From assembly GCA_023129165.1 (NCBI GenBank), contig JAGMCL010000060.1:1-64000 (forward strand): DNA of 64,000 nucleotides, given 5' to 3'. The position numbers and the translations under genes were made by a program. This DNA comes from Caldifarciminota bacterium (GTDB lineage Bacteria > Hydrothermota > UBA3073). Under the pieces are notes generated by a model. That model was not told the DNA's origin and ran no database searches. It saw only the letters and a list, made by a program, of their open reading frames with translations. Positions 37,897 through 48,613 of this stretch are shown here, piece after piece; the first letter of the stretch is position 1, and every line of letters starts with the position of its first letter.

Positions 37897-38520
37897 TTAC
37901 CTCTTTCCTGACTTGCTCAATATCACCATCAATTCCTTTGAGGCAATTTCAATTCTCTGAATAATTGAATCAACCCTGCCGGAGAAAACACTAAATAATA
38001 TAGCTGATGGAACGGCAATTATTATGCCTGTAGCAGTGGTAAGTAGTGCAACTGCAACGCCTGACATCATGGCAGTAGGGTCTGTGCCCCCTGCCTCTGC
38101 CATACCTGAGAAGGCTTGTATAATACCGACAACTGTTCCGAGAAGCCCGAGAAGTGGGGCTATAAAGGCAATCGTTGAAAGTATCCCCACCCTGGTCTCC
38201 AGTTCCGCCCTCTCTTTCATCTGAGCCTTCTCAAGAGTATCATAGGTATCTTCTCTCGTAAGAGAAGACGTCTTAAGTCCTTCATACAATACCCTTGTAA
38301 GGGGTGAATTCTCAGTTCTACATTGATTGATTGCTGAGTCCAATCCCTCCTTTTCTATCTTTCTCTCTATCTCCTGCATTATCCTGCTTTCGTCAAATCT
38401 AACCTTTCTGAGATTAACAAACCTTTCAATTGCCACAACAATCATAACTGCTGCAGTTATTAGTAATACGATTATCCATGGTGAAGTCAAAAGTCCAACC
38501 AAGGTCGTTCCTGGTAGCAT
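37897..38520 (-). CDS. MotA/TolQ/ExbB proton channel family protein
   Basis: FIAPLLGLLGTVVGIIQAFSGMAEAGGTDPTAMMSGVAVALLTTATGIIIAVPSAI. Confidence 0.92.
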   Translation of the reverse strand: MLPGTTLVGLLTSPWIIVLLITAAVMIVVAIERFVNLRKVRFDESRIMQEIERKIEKEGLDSAINQCRTENSPLTRVLYEGLKTSSLTREDTYDTLEKAQMKERAELETRVGILSTIAFIAPLLGLLGTVVGIIQAFSGMAEAGGTDPTAMMSGVAVALLTTATGIIIAVPSAILFSVFSGRVDSIIQRIEIASKELMVILSKSGKR

Positions 38521-38629
38521 GTTCCCTCCTGCTTATAATAATCTACAGTAAAACACAATTTCAGAGAACACATAGATTCTAATGATTTATAAGATATTTC
38601 TTCCTCTTAGAATACTAAGTATATAGGAC

Positions 38630-41110
38630 CTATTCTCCGAACCTTGTAATATACTCCTGTGCCTTTTCTTCATCTCCTATAGCTTGATACGTCTTTGCAA
38701 TATACCTTCCAGCTTTATTGTATTCCTCACCATCCGGATATTCTGCAAGCACCTTTTTGAAAATCCTTAAAGCATCCTCGTAACTTCCAAGATTATAATA
38801 AACAACACCCATGATATTAAAAGCTGATGGCACCTTATCGCTCTCAGGGAAATACCTTATAAACTTCTCAGCCTCCTCTAATTCCTTCATTGGCTGTTTC
38901 AACTTGGCGTATGAGAGGATTATATAGTACTGTGCATCTTCAGCATATGGACTCTCTGAAAAGTTCGTAACCAATTTTCTAAACTCAATAACTGCATTCG
39001 CATAGTTCTCGTCATTAAAGGCACTTCCAGCCCTTATCCACTGTGCCTCAGCAGCATATTGTGATGATGAATGCTCATTAATAAGTATATCAAGTGCCTC
39101 GGGGTTATCCTGCCCTAACATATAATATGAAAGTTCCATCTGGTCTTTTGCTGTTTGTGCTTGTGGAGACTCTTGATACAGGATACTGTATTTATCATAC
39201 TCCCTTATCGCGTTTACATAGTCTCCTGCATTGAAATAAGTGGCTCCCAACTGGAACTGTGCCTCACTGGCAAGCTCTGACTCCGGGTATTGATTTACCA
39301 CCAGCCTGAAGTGGTTAATTGCCTTGGTATATTCTGCTGCTTGTTTATACGTAACAGCGAGATCAAAGGCAGCATAAGGTGCCTTCTCTGACTCGGGGTA
39401 GTTAATTAACACCTTTTCCCAGTAATCAATGGCATTTGCATATTTTTGTGTAACGAATAATGCTTTCCCACCATAGTAGTATGCATCACCGGCAATTGGA
39501 CTATCCTGAAATTCATCCCCAATACCAAATAGGAAGACCTGGTATGCTTCGTCATATTCGCCCATATTGAATGATGCTATACCCCAGCCATAGAGTGACG
39601 CTATAGCAAGAGATGTGTCAGAACCATATCTCTGAAACGCAGACTCAAAAATGTCCTTTGCAGTATTATATCTACCCTCTTCAAGTATACACCACCCCTT
39701 ACTCACATATGCAGGTGCCTTAAGTAAGACAACTTCGTCGTAGTCCTTTAAAACGCTTTCATAGAATGTTTTTGCCTTTGCTATCCTGTCCATATAATAA
39801 TAAAGCTCACCTAAAAATAACTTTGCTCTACCAACCCAGATTCCGCCTTTTGATTCAATTAGATGTTCGAAGGAACTTGATACAGAAGCTCCTTCGTTAT
39901 AATCCTGCATTAGATTGTAAGAGTACACCATCATTGCATATGCTGGTATAGCAATCTCTGATATGCTAAAATATCTTAATATATTTTGAAACCTCTCTAT
40001 TGCCTCGGTATACCTCTTATCAGAAAGAAAGGTTACTCCTGCAAGATAATCTCCCATACCCGCAAAAGAACCCGTTGGATAAATACTTGACATCTGATTG
40101 AATGCTATAAGAGAATTCAGGGTATCCCCAAGTGCTATATAAGATCTGCCGTATTCAAAATTAGCTATGGCAGCCACTCTCAAGTCCGGATAACTGGATT
40201 TTGCCTCTTGAAACATTGTAATCGCTTCGTTAATCCTACCAGTTTCAGTAAGTGCCTTACCAATCATATAGATGGAGTGGGCTGCAAGAAATCTATCCCT
40301 CGAATCTGTAGAATATTTATAACAGAACAACGAGGCCTCATAATCACCTTCATGAAAATAACAACATCCTAATTTATACCTGGAGTACTCCTTAAGATGA
40401 CTCCATGGATACTTCTCTATAAAAAACTCATACTTTTCGATGGCTCCAGCATAATCTTTATTATAAAACAGGGCATCAGCCATTCCATAGTGACAATATT
40501 CAGCAAAGTTTTCATCCTTAAAGCTGTTAGCCAGTTTTTTATATATGGCAAGTGCCTGTAGAGGCTTTCCGAGGCGCGCAAGACATTTTGCCTTATAGAA
40601 TAAACCCTCTTTTGTAACTGCATCCTCAAAAAACACCATAGCCTCTTCGTATCTACCCTCAAAATATAATAATATACCTTTACCCGAAAGAATTCTCTTA
40701 TCCTCCGAGTATCCTGGAAATTCATCTATCTTTTTAACAAGATATTCCTTCGCCCTCTCTGAATCACCTCGCGCAAGATAAGCCATTCCACAGGCATATA
40801 TTGCCTCGGGAGCTATATATGAACTCTCATGTTTATCTATTAGGTCTCTGAAAGTATATATAGCCTCGTTATACTCACCAAGGTTATAATAACACTCTCC
40901 AATACGATATAATGCTTCGGGCGCTGTTTCATCAAAGCCTGTTAGTAATTTGTATCCCTTTATTGCATCTTCATACTGGTGGTGAGCAAAAATCACCTCC
41001 ACCTCCTCAAGCCTTTCCACAGGTGTCTTTGAAACCACTGCATATACAGGTTGGAATACTATAATCAACAATAGATTATATAAAAATATATATCTTCTTA
41101 AACCATTCAT
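38630..41110 (-). CDS. TPR repeat protein (YbgF/BamD-like repeats)
   Basis: Many 34-aa TPRs (ALYRIGECYYNLGEYNEAIYTFRDLIDKHESS...). Confidence 0.9.
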   Translation of the reverse strand: MNGLRRYIFLYNLLLIIVFQPVYAVVSKTPVERLEEVEVIFAHHQYEDAIKGYKLLTGFDETAPEALYRIGECYYNLGEYNEAIYTFRDLIDKHESSYIAPEAIYACGMAYLARGDSERAKEYLVKKIDEFPGYSEDKRILSGKGILLYFEGRYEEAMVFFEDAVTKEGLFYKAKCLARLGKPLQALAIYKKLANSFKDENFAEYCHYGMADALFYNKDYAGAIEKYEFFIEKYPWSHLKEYSRYKLGCCYFHEGDYEASLFCYKYSTDSRDRFLAAHSIYMIGKALTETGRINEAITMFQEAKSSYPDLRVAAIANFEYGRSYIALGDTLNSLIAFNQMSSIYPTGSFAGMGDYLAGVTFLSDKRYTEAIERFQNILRYFSISEIAIPAYAMMVYSYNLMQDYNEGASVSSSFEHLIESKGGIWVGRAKLFLGELYYYMDRIAKAKTFYESVLKDYDEVVLLKAPAYVSKGWCILEEGRYNTAKDIFESAFQRYGSDTSLAIASLYGWGIASFNMGEYDEAYQVFLFGIGDEFQDSPIAGDAYYYGGKALFVTQKYANAIDYWEKVLINYPESEKAPYAAFDLAVTYKQAAEYTKAINHFRLVVNQYPESELASEAQFQLGATYFNAGDYVNAIREYDKYSILYQESPQAQTAKDQMELSYYMLGQDNPEALDILINEHSSSQYAAEAQWIRAGSAFNDENYANAVIEFRKLVTNFSESPYAEDAQYYIILSYAKLKQPMKELEEAEKFIRYFPESDKVPSAFNIMGVVYYNLGSYEDALRIFKKVLAEYPDGEEYNKAGRYIAKTYQAIGDEEKAQEYITRFGE

Positions 41111-41183
41111 AGAAACTTTCAGTATTTATAAATATGGAAAGATATACAGATATTAATTTTGGAAGAGGGATATAGAGCTCCAT

Positions 41184-42563
41184 CTACTCTTGTTCTTCTG
41201 ATGTTTCATTCTCATTCTTTTCCTCAGGTGGAGTCTCTTGCTCGGGGGATTCGGTTTTCTCTCTTATCTCCTCCTTTATAAGTTCGGGTTTTTCTCCCAT
41301 TGGAGTCATTATTATCGTTCCTTTTGGTCCTACCGTTTTAAGTGTTACGAATGCATCCTCACACTCATAGACCCTTTCAGTTCTCTCTTCAGTAACCCTA
41401 TACTCGAAGTAATAATTACCATCCTCCACAAATATACCGTTATTATCTTTACCATCCCATGCAATCCTATAAGGGGGTGGGCCATACGCGCCCATTCTCC
41501 GTACAGGGGTTCTATATCTGTCCTTAATTATGACCTCCCACTTCTGCACCTCTCCTCTTATATTCGTTTCAAAAACAAGCCATGCAAGATTCTCTCCACC
41601 TTCACTCATTGGTGAAAACGCAACCTTTGGTGTCCGTGCTCTCACCCTGAATCCTCCAAATTCAAAAGATATTGAGATGTTATGGGCTGGTGATAGTAAA
41701 GAAGATGATTCATAGTGGTAAGCACCTGCATAATCTATCTTAATTGTATATCTGTCCATATCCCTTTTCAATCCAACCCCGTATGTGAATTTATACTGAT
41801 CCATTCCACCTCTTACAGCCATTGAATATAACGGCTTGTATTCAAATCCCATGTGAAATAGCGGAAGTTTTTTTTCTGAGACAAGGACATCACCACACAT
41901 CGCAAACATATCACGGTATGGACGAAACGAGAAGCCAATTCTTGCAGATATCGGGGTAGTCTGGGTTTCATTTATAAGTGTCCATGAGGGACTTATAAGA
42001 TTCTGTCCAGATACACCAAAAGAGAACCATCCTGAAGGAAACAGAAGAAGCCCAAGGTCCAAGCCGTGGCCAACCCCTGACTCATTCATCATTGCCTCGT
42101 ATAATATCTTATAAGAAATACCCGCTGAAAACCAGCTCTTAATACTAAGAGCATACGTTAACATAGGAGCAATATTTGTGTATGTGAAGGTTCCTCTTGG
42201 TACCGCTTCCTCAGCAGGATAGCGGTCAATCTTACTTGAGTGCAATGCAAGGAGACCTATACCAAAGTTGCCAATTTCTTTGGTTGAAAAGGTATAACTT
42301 ATAGCCTCAAGCGACAGATTGCTGCTCATGTAAATCATAGAGTGCATAAAGGTTACTCTGTGTCTTTCAACACAGGATAGACATGCGGGGTTATAATACG
42401 AAGAAGATGCATCATCGGCAAGTCCTGTTATTGCTCCTGCCATAGCAAGACCTCTGCTGTCAGAACCCCATGAGACGAATACATCCCCGGGCATACCACC
42501 ATCATTCTCTGCATTTAATAATACCGGTATGAATATGATTAGCAGTAGTATATAATTCCTCAT
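41184..42563 (-). CDS. PorV/PorQ-like outer-membrane barrel protein with FlgD-like C-terminal domain
   Basis: GDVFVSWGSDSRGLAMAGAITGLADDASSSYYNPACLS; C-terminal YRIAWDGKDNNGIFVEDGNYYFEYRV. Confidence 0.78.
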   Translation of the reverse strand: MRNYILLLIIFIPVLLNAENDGGMPGDVFVSWGSDSRGLAMAGAITGLADDASSSYYNPACLSCVERHRVTFMHSMIYMSSNLSLEAISYTFSTKEIGNFGIGLLALHSSKIDRYPAEEAVPRGTFTYTNIAPMLTYALSIKSWFSAGISYKILYEAMMNESGVGHGLDLGLLLFPSGWFSFGVSGQNLISPSWTLINETQTTPISARIGFSFRPYRDMFAMCGDVLVSEKKLPLFHMGFEYKPLYSMAVRGGMDQYKFTYGVGLKRDMDRYTIKIDYAGAYHYESSSLLSPAHNISISFEFGGFRVRARTPKVAFSPMSEGGENLAWLVFETNIRGEVQKWEVIIKDRYRTPVRRMGAYGPPPYRIAWDGKDNNGIFVEDGNYYFEYRVTEERTERVYECEDAFVTLKTVGPKGTIIMTPMGEKPELIKEEIREKTESPEQETPPEEKNENETSEEQE

Positions 42564-42610
42564 TATTAGAGTCCCTGTTAACTCCGGATTTATTAAAATC
42601 TTATGGCTTT

Positions 42611-43378
42611 CTACCTCATCACACCAAGACCCATCTTTAGTGCGTTTTGCGCTCCGGCACCTTCAAAAGTAATTATAAGGTTATATACACCATTTGCGAC
42701 CTTTATATCATCCTCCCTCTTCCCATTCCATACAAGATAGAAGTAATCATCTTCTTCCCATTTATTAAATCCAGAGAGATAAGATTCCTTACTCCATATA
42801 AGATGTCCGAAGGCATCATAAATCAAGATTGTAGTATTTGTTTCTCCTGATACACTTTCGGGTCTTTTAAAAACAATTTTAGTAGTATCACACATCGGGT
42901 TAGGATAGGCAAATATATAGGGTAATTCTTCATCTTTAGACTCAGAAACTCTGGATATACCTTCATCTTGGTCAAATCTATTCCCAATGTCGATAGGGGG
43001 TAAGGTTAAACCTGGTTTGACCTCAAAACTATTACTTGTATCTATCAATGCCTCTCCAGCATCTGCGATAATTGATACGCTATCTGAAGAATATAAAACA
43101 GATACCTTAATTTCATTTATCCCTTCTGAGAGAATCAATGAACAGGGAGAAAGTAATCTTCGGCTTGGCTCAGATAGACCAGGAGAAATAACATAAAGGC
43201 TGCATGTTATATCCAGGGGGTTAGAGTTTTCTGAATCTCCATCCAGAACCACCTTTATATTAAATGGAACGCCCTCTTGTTTTGGTGTATCAAGTGGTTC
43301 AATTCTCAGCCTTGGTTGGAGTTGAGAAAAAAGTGGAAGACCAAAAACAAGAAGAATGGGTATTAAAAACCCTTTCAT
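42611..43378 (-). CDS. Secreted protein with sorting-like C-terminal domain
   Basis: Signal peptide MKGFLIPILLVFGLPLFS; FAYPNPMCDTTKIVFKRP...GVYNLIITFEGAGAQNALKMGLGVMR. Confidence 0.65.
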   Translation of the reverse strand: MKGFLIPILLVFGLPLFSQLQPRLRIEPLDTPKQEGVPFNIKVVLDGDSENSNPLDITCSLYVISPGLSEPSRRLLSPCSLILSEGINEIKVSVLYSSDSVSIIADAGEALIDTSNSFEVKPGLTLPPIDIGNRFDQDEGISRVSESKDEELPYIFAYPNPMCDTTKIVFKRPESVSGETNTTILIYDAFGHLIWSKESYLSGFNKWEEDDYFYLVWNGKREDDIKVANGVYNLIITFEGAGAQNALKMGLGVMR

Positions 43379-43385
43379 ACCTGAT

Positions 43386-43414
43386 ATTATAACATCTTTT
43401 TTACAATTTGTCAA
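43386..43414 (-). promoter_or_regulatory. Consensus promoter TTGACA-N17-TATAAT
   Basis: -10 ends 7 nt before the ATG at 43378. Confidence 0.75.
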
Positions 43415-43431
43415 GTTTTTAAAAAAATTTC

Positions 43432-43460
43432 TTGCATTTTATAGAAAAATATGATATAAT
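43432..43460 (+). promoter_or_regulatory. Promoter TTGCAT-N17-TATAAT
   Basis: Upstream of the GWxTD gene. Confidence 0.6.
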
Positions 43461-43476
43461 TCCATCAGGAGATATC

Positions 43477-44592
43477 ATGTATACTTTTTTCTTAATATTT
43501 ATATCGTTCCTTACCCTGCCAGAAATAGACTTTGTATATGCTCCAGGTACATTTATAGGTGACAAGGGGTTAGAGTTGCGCGTATTCCTCAATATAGATG
43601 TTGGAAAATTAACACTTATAAAAGAGGGTGAAGATTTCAATACGGCTTATTCTATCTCTATTATTCTAAAGAAAGACAACAGGGAAAGAGGTAACATATG
43701 GATGAAAAAGATAGAAGGACTGGCGTATGGAGCAAAACAAACACTCTATGATACAATTACTATAGATATATTACCAGGCTGTTATGATATGACCATAATC
43801 ATCTCCGATTTGAACTCTCAGAAATCCATGGAAAAGAAGAGTGAACTTCTGGTCGATAGTCTATCATCTGATTTTTCAATATCGAGTTTTATTCTTGGAA
43901 AATATGACAATTTGATAACCGATAATGCCGTCACAAACATAGATGGAATCTCGTGCTATCTGGAGGTCTATTCAGATAAAGAGGCAATGTTTTATTTCAC
44001 TGCTGAAGATTACAACGATAGCATTTCTATAACTCCTGGAATGACACCAATCACTATGAAACCAGTAATAAACAAATTAACCAATAATTTTGTCACTCTT
44101 ACTGCAGTTATACGGGAAGACGGGAAGAGTTTTGAAAGGGTTGATACTGTTTTTATAGGTAGTACTATTTTTGCAGATGATAATCTATACAAGAGTAAAA
44201 TAAATGCACTGATGTATATCTTCGATACTCCAAAGTTAGATACGCTACTCCTAGCTAAACCCGAGAAAAGAGATAGTCTCTGGGGAGCCTTCTGGAAATT
44301 CTATGACCCCACTCCTGAAACTGACAGGAATGAACTTGAGGATGAATATTTGGCAAGAATTAACTATGTGGAAAATTATTTAGGAGGTTGGCAAACAGAT
44401 ATGGGTAGAGTCTGGTTAGTAATGGGAATGCCGGATGAAATTGATAGACATCCGTTCGAACTGGAAGTCTGGGCGTATGAGATATGGTATTATTATTCTA
44501 TAAACGAAAAATTTATTTTCTACGATACGCATGGACTCGGCTGGTATGAGCTTATATATCCCGAAAACTGGAACCCCTGGAGAAGTAAATAA
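43477..44592 (+). CDS. GWxTD domain-containing protein
   Basis: NYLGGWQTDMGRVWLVMGMPDEIDRHPFELEVWAYEIWYY; start chosen after caggag RBS. Confidence 0.85.
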   Translation: MYTFFLIFISFLTLPEIDFVYAPGTFIGDKGLELRVFLNIDVGKLTLIKEGEDFNTAYSISIILKKDNRERGNIWMKKIEGLAYGAKQTLYDTITIDILPGCYDMTIIISDLNSQKSMEKKSELLVDSLSSDFSISSFILGKYDNLITDNAVTNIDGISCYLEVYSDKEAMFYFTAEDYNDSISITPGMTPITMKPVINKLTNNFVTLTAVIREDGKSFERVDTVFIGSTIFADDNLYKSKINALMYIFDTPKLDTLLLAKPEKRDSLWGAFWKFYDPTPETDRNELEDEYLARINYVENYLGGWQTDMGRVWLVMGMPDEIDRHPFELEVWAYEIWYYYSINEKFIFYDTHGLGWYELIYPENWNPWRSK

Positions 44593-44610
44593 TTACTGAC
44601 TTTATAAAAA

Positions 44611-47007
44611 ATGAAAATCATTGCTCCACTTCTAATACCAATCATTATATTTGCTGTTGAGGTTAACATTCCTACTGCAGATTACAGTTTTGATAATGGA
44701 CTGTTGTGCATGGATGGCTTTGGCCATACACCTGGTTTCACCCTTCCAGTCAGGGTTTTTCCAATAATAATACCGCCAACAATAGAAATATATCAGATCG
44801 AGGTAAGTGGTTTCCCTTCTACCATATTAGAATTCAGCCCTAACCTAACCCAATATGCAATCCAAAGAGCCCCTTTGGAGTCATTAAAAATAGATAGTTC
44901 ATTCAATAGGAACATGGCTGTTGTTTTACCCTCGATGATATTTAATGATAATGTAATACATCCAGTAATAATATATCCTTTTTTCTACAACGAGAATGAC
45001 GAATTAACACATACACCAGTTATTAACATAAATATAGGTCTTAATATAGACAATCTATCGCTTCCTTCTTATCCATTCGGAAGAAATGAAGATAACAAAC
45101 ATCTCTGTATCCTGACGATTCCATCGATTGAGTCCATTCTTGAAAACTTTATTTCTAGAAAAGTATCTTTAGGGTATAAGGTTTCTGTTCTTATAGTTCC
45201 ACCCTTAGTGGATGCTATAGAGATTCGCAAACTTATTAAAGAGAGATATATCGAATGGGGGTTTTCTCATCTTCTGATAATCGGTAATTACGAGTCAATA
45301 CCACAATTTCAATACCGGGAAGTAAATACGGATTTCTTTTACGGTGAACTCACATCGGATATGCAGGACAGGCTTGAACCATTCGCCGAGGTCGCTGTTG
45401 GTCGGATACCCTATACTGAACCCCAGGCTGTAGAGTGTCTACTTTCGAATTCGATTCTCTTTCAGATAAGAGATGAAAAGAAGGATATATTTTTCTCAAT
45501 CACTGAAGACATGGTTTCACCTGAATTCATAAAAGATATGTACAGTCTTTTCAGTCCCTATAATGTTGACTGCGATATTCCAGGGGGTGAATATAGTGTA
45601 TATATAGAACATACACTCAACGTAAGATTAGATATCCCTCTTGAGAATGCTATTATAATATCTACTACTGCTCATTCTGCTGATTTACTCTTGAAGAAAT
45701 ACGGAAATCGAGCAGCATGTATAATTGCCCCAACCTCTGACTCATATCTAATGCCCCGTAACCCTGGTGGTACCTCAACCTACTTATATAACATATTGAA
45801 AAATCTCCTGTTAGAGGATATGAGTATAGGAGAGGCAATAAGATTGGGTGCAATAGATTACTGGATGGAATATCCCGATTCCTTTACAGAGAAAAATATT
45901 GCAAGTTTTCATATCTTTGGAGACCCTACAAATACATTCAAAATCGCCCAATTAGAGGATGTAGGTTTAAAAGATGTTCTCTGTATCCCTTTCAGGGTTG
46001 AACCTGGCAAGAGTCTTTCTCCAACAGTTATCGTGAAAAACTTTGGGGATAAAACAGCCTATAATGGTAAGGTTATTGTTGAGATTAAAAAGGATGGAGA
46101 TATCCTATACTCTGAAATTGTTGACATATTAGATATCAAACCAATGGATGAAAGAGAAATAGACTTCCCTGAGTTTGTTATGTGTGAAGGAACCCTACAT
46201 ATAATCATATCAACAATATTCCCAGGGGATTTCAACGCATCAAATGACATAGTAGAAAAGACAATACTTTCAGGTTTCGATGTTCCGATTGTAATATCAA
46301 CCGATACATTATATGCAAATCTTTTTATGGAATCCTTATCACAGGAGGCGTTCTTTTCAACTGATACGTCATACAGAGGGGAATTGAGGAATGTATTTTT
46401 TTTAGAACCCTTTCAGGCAGTGGGTGAGAATATATACATAGAGGGATTTATCCCTGATAAAGACTACAGTGGGAGGATCGATGGTATTGGAAGATTTGCT
46501 GGATATTCATTTGAGTATAATGGACCACTCTCATCTGGTCTGCCGGATTGGTTAAACTATGACAGTCTCTCTATTGCAATGGTAGATACAGATGGAAATC
46601 CTGTGGCATTCAACCAGGGTTCTTATTTTATATTTCTTGGTAGGGCATTGTATTTGAACCAACCAGCCCTGTTTCTGAGCATTATAAGAGCTGATTTTGA
46701 TATAAAAACAGGCACTCTAAAGGATACATTAACAACCCTGTTCGAATGTAACCCAAATCCAACAAGGGGTGAAACAGCGATATTGTTTGAGATACCTCTT
46801 GATGATATTCAAGTCACTCTATCCATATATGACATAACAGGACACCTCGTCAAGAAACTTGTAGACAAGAAATTTTCCATGGGTATCTATTCCTATATAT
46901 TTGATGGTCTTGATTCCGCCGGGAGGGAACTTGTAACCGGTACATATTTTATCAGTCTCTCACTTGAGGGTATAACATTCACAAGAAAACTTATAAAACT
47001 AAGGTAG
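44611..47007 (+). CDS. C25 (gingipain)-like peptidase-family secreted protein with CARDB-like and sorting domains
   Basis: FSHLLIIGNYESIPQFQYR...AVGRIPYTEPQAVECLL...FHIFGDPTNTF; CNPNPTRGETAILFEIP...GTYFISLSLEGITFTRKLIKLR. Confidence 0.72.
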   Translation: MKIIAPLLIPIIIFAVEVNIPTADYSFDNGLLCMDGFGHTPGFTLPVRVFPIIIPPTIEIYQIEVSGFPSTILEFSPNLTQYAIQRAPLESLKIDSSFNRNMAVVLPSMIFNDNVIHPVIIYPFFYNENDELTHTPVININIGLNIDNLSLPSYPFGRNEDNKHLCILTIPSIESILENFISRKVSLGYKVSVLIVPPLVDAIEIRKLIKERYIEWGFSHLLIIGNYESIPQFQYREVNTDFFYGELTSDMQDRLEPFAEVAVGRIPYTEPQAVECLLSNSILFQIRDEKKDIFFSITEDMVSPEFIKDMYSLFSPYNVDCDIPGGEYSVYIEHTLNVRLDIPLENAIIISTTAHSADLLLKKYGNRAACIIAPTSDSYLMPRNPGGTSTYLYNILKNLLLEDMSIGEAIRLGAIDYWMEYPDSFTEKNIASFHIFGDPTNTFKIAQLEDVGLKDVLCIPFRVEPGKSLSPTVIVKNFGDKTAYNGKVIVEIKKDGDILYSEIVDILDIKPMDEREIDFPEFVMCEGTLHIIISTIFPGDFNASNDIVEKTILSGFDVPIVISTDTLYANLFMESLSQEAFFSTDTSYRGELRNVFFLEPFQAVGENIYIEGFIPDKDYSGRIDGIGRFAGYSFEYNGPLSSGLPDWLNYDSLSIAMVDTDGNPVAFNQGSYFIFLGRALYLNQPALFLSIIRADFDIKTGTLKDTLTTLFECNPNPTRGETAILFEIPLDDIQVTLSIYDITGHLVKKLVDKKFSMGIYSYIFDGLDSAGRELVTGTYFISLSLEGITFTRKLIKLR

Positions 47008-47011
47008 AACT

Positions 47012-48283
47012 ATGTTTTACATAGAAGAGCTCTGCAAATACGAGGGACAAGAAGTAACCATCAAGGGATGGATTTACAACAGGCGTTCCAGTGGTAAGAT
47101 TGTTTTTCTTCTCATAAGGGATGGCACCGGGATAGTACAGTCTGTGGTGTCAAAAAAAGATGTTCCAGATGATATATTCAGACTTTGCGATATGATACCA
47201 TATGAATCCTCTGTCATAATTACAGGGATAGTAAATAAGGATTCGAGGGCTCCTGGTGGATATGAACTTCTATTTAAAAATATAAAAATCGTATCTCTTT
47301 CAGAGGAATATCCTATTTCACCCAAGGAGCATGGTATAGATTTTCTTCTGGAGCATAGACATCTCTGGATACGCTCAAAAAAACAGTTCGCAATTATGAA
47401 AATAAGGGCAATATGTATTAAGGCAATCTGCGATTATTTCGACTCAAGAGGATTCATAAGACTTGATGCACCGCTGCTCACTCCCTCTGCCTGCGAGGGT
47501 ACAACAACTCTCTTTGAGATCCCCTACTTCGACAACAAGGCATATCTATCACAGTCTGGACAGTTATATAATGAGGCGGGGTGTATGGCTTTTGGTAGGG
47601 TCTATTGTTTCGGTCCCACCTTTAGAGCAGAAAAATCTAAGACAAGAAGGCATCTAACTGAGTTCTGGCAAGTTGAACCGGAGATGGCATGGGAAACACT
47701 GCAAGATGCAATGGGACGAGCAGAAGAGTTGGTAGAATACATCGTTGAGTGTGTTTTAAATAAGAATACCAGGGAACTGGAGATACTTGATAGAAAAATA
47801 GAAGTGCTCAAAAAAATAAAAAGACCCTTCGAAAGAATAACCTATTCAAAGGCAGTTAAACTTCTTGATATTGAGTGGGGTGGTGATTTTGGTGCTCCAG
47901 ATGAAACAAAGTTATCGAATATGTTTCATAAACCAATCTTTGTAACAGGTTATCCAAAAGGTGTAAAGGCATTCTATATGAAGAGAGACCCCGAGGACGA
48001 CAGGATCTCCCTGAGTTTTGACATGCTTGCACCTGAAGGATACGGAGAAATCATTGGTGGTGGTCAGAGGGAAGACGACATCACTCAACTCAAGGAAAGG
48101 ATAAAGGAATACAACCTACCAAAAGAGGAATATAAATGGTATCTTGATCTTAGAAGATATGGAACCTGTCCACATTCTGGTTTTGGACTTGGAGTGGAAA
48201 GGACGGTAACATGGATATGTGGCATACATCATGTAAGGGAGACAATACCATTCCCACGAACCATAGATAGAATATACCCGTAG
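47012..48283 (+). CDS. asnS: Asparagine--tRNA ligase
   Basis: EGQEVTIKGWIYNRRSSGKIVFLLIRDGTG; class II motifs FGPTFRAEKSKTRRHLTEFWQVEPEMA and FGLGVERTVTWICG. Confidence 0.92.
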   Translation: MFYIEELCKYEGQEVTIKGWIYNRRSSGKIVFLLIRDGTGIVQSVVSKKDVPDDIFRLCDMIPYESSVIITGIVNKDSRAPGGYELLFKNIKIVSLSEEYPISPKEHGIDFLLEHRHLWIRSKKQFAIMKIRAICIKAICDYFDSRGFIRLDAPLLTPSACEGTTTLFEIPYFDNKAYLSQSGQLYNEAGCMAFGRVYCFGPTFRAEKSKTRRHLTEFWQVEPEMAWETLQDAMGRAEELVEYIVECVLNKNTRELEILDRKIEVLKKIKRPFERITYSKAVKLLDIEWGGDFGAPDETKLSNMFHKPIFVTGYPKGVKAFYMKRDPEDDRISLSFDMLAPEGYGEIIGGGQREDDITQLKERIKEYNLPKEEYKWYLDLRRYGTCPHSGFGLGVERTVTWICGIHHVRETIPFPRTIDRIYP

Positions 48284-48434
48284 TAATTGAATATTGATGA
48301 TTGACTATTGACGATTAAGGACAAGGAAAAAGGAAATTATTGCAAATTGAGAATTTACGATTGGGAACAAGTAAAAAGTGAAAAGTTAAAAGGCAAAAGT
48401 AAATTATTGTAAATTGCGTATTGATAGTTGAAAG

Positions 48435-48599
48435 CAATTGTCAATAGTCAATAGAAAATAGTAAATTAAAAGATGATTAAGGACAAGGAAAAAGTAAAAG
48501 GTAATTATTGATTTAGACCCAAAAATTGAAGCCAATCGTAAATTGTAAATTAAAAAGGCACTTGCAATTGTAAATAGTCAATAGAAAATAGTAAATTAA
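48435..48599. repeat. Low-complexity AT-rich spacer with repeated words
   Basis: caattgtMaatagtcaatagaaaatagtaaattaa at 48435 and 48565. Confidence 0.75.
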
Positions 48600-48613
48600 T
48601 AGGCGATTGACCA

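Noticed and set aside
41238-41615. 125-aa plus-strand ORF
   Set aside because: Antisense to the PorV-like gene.
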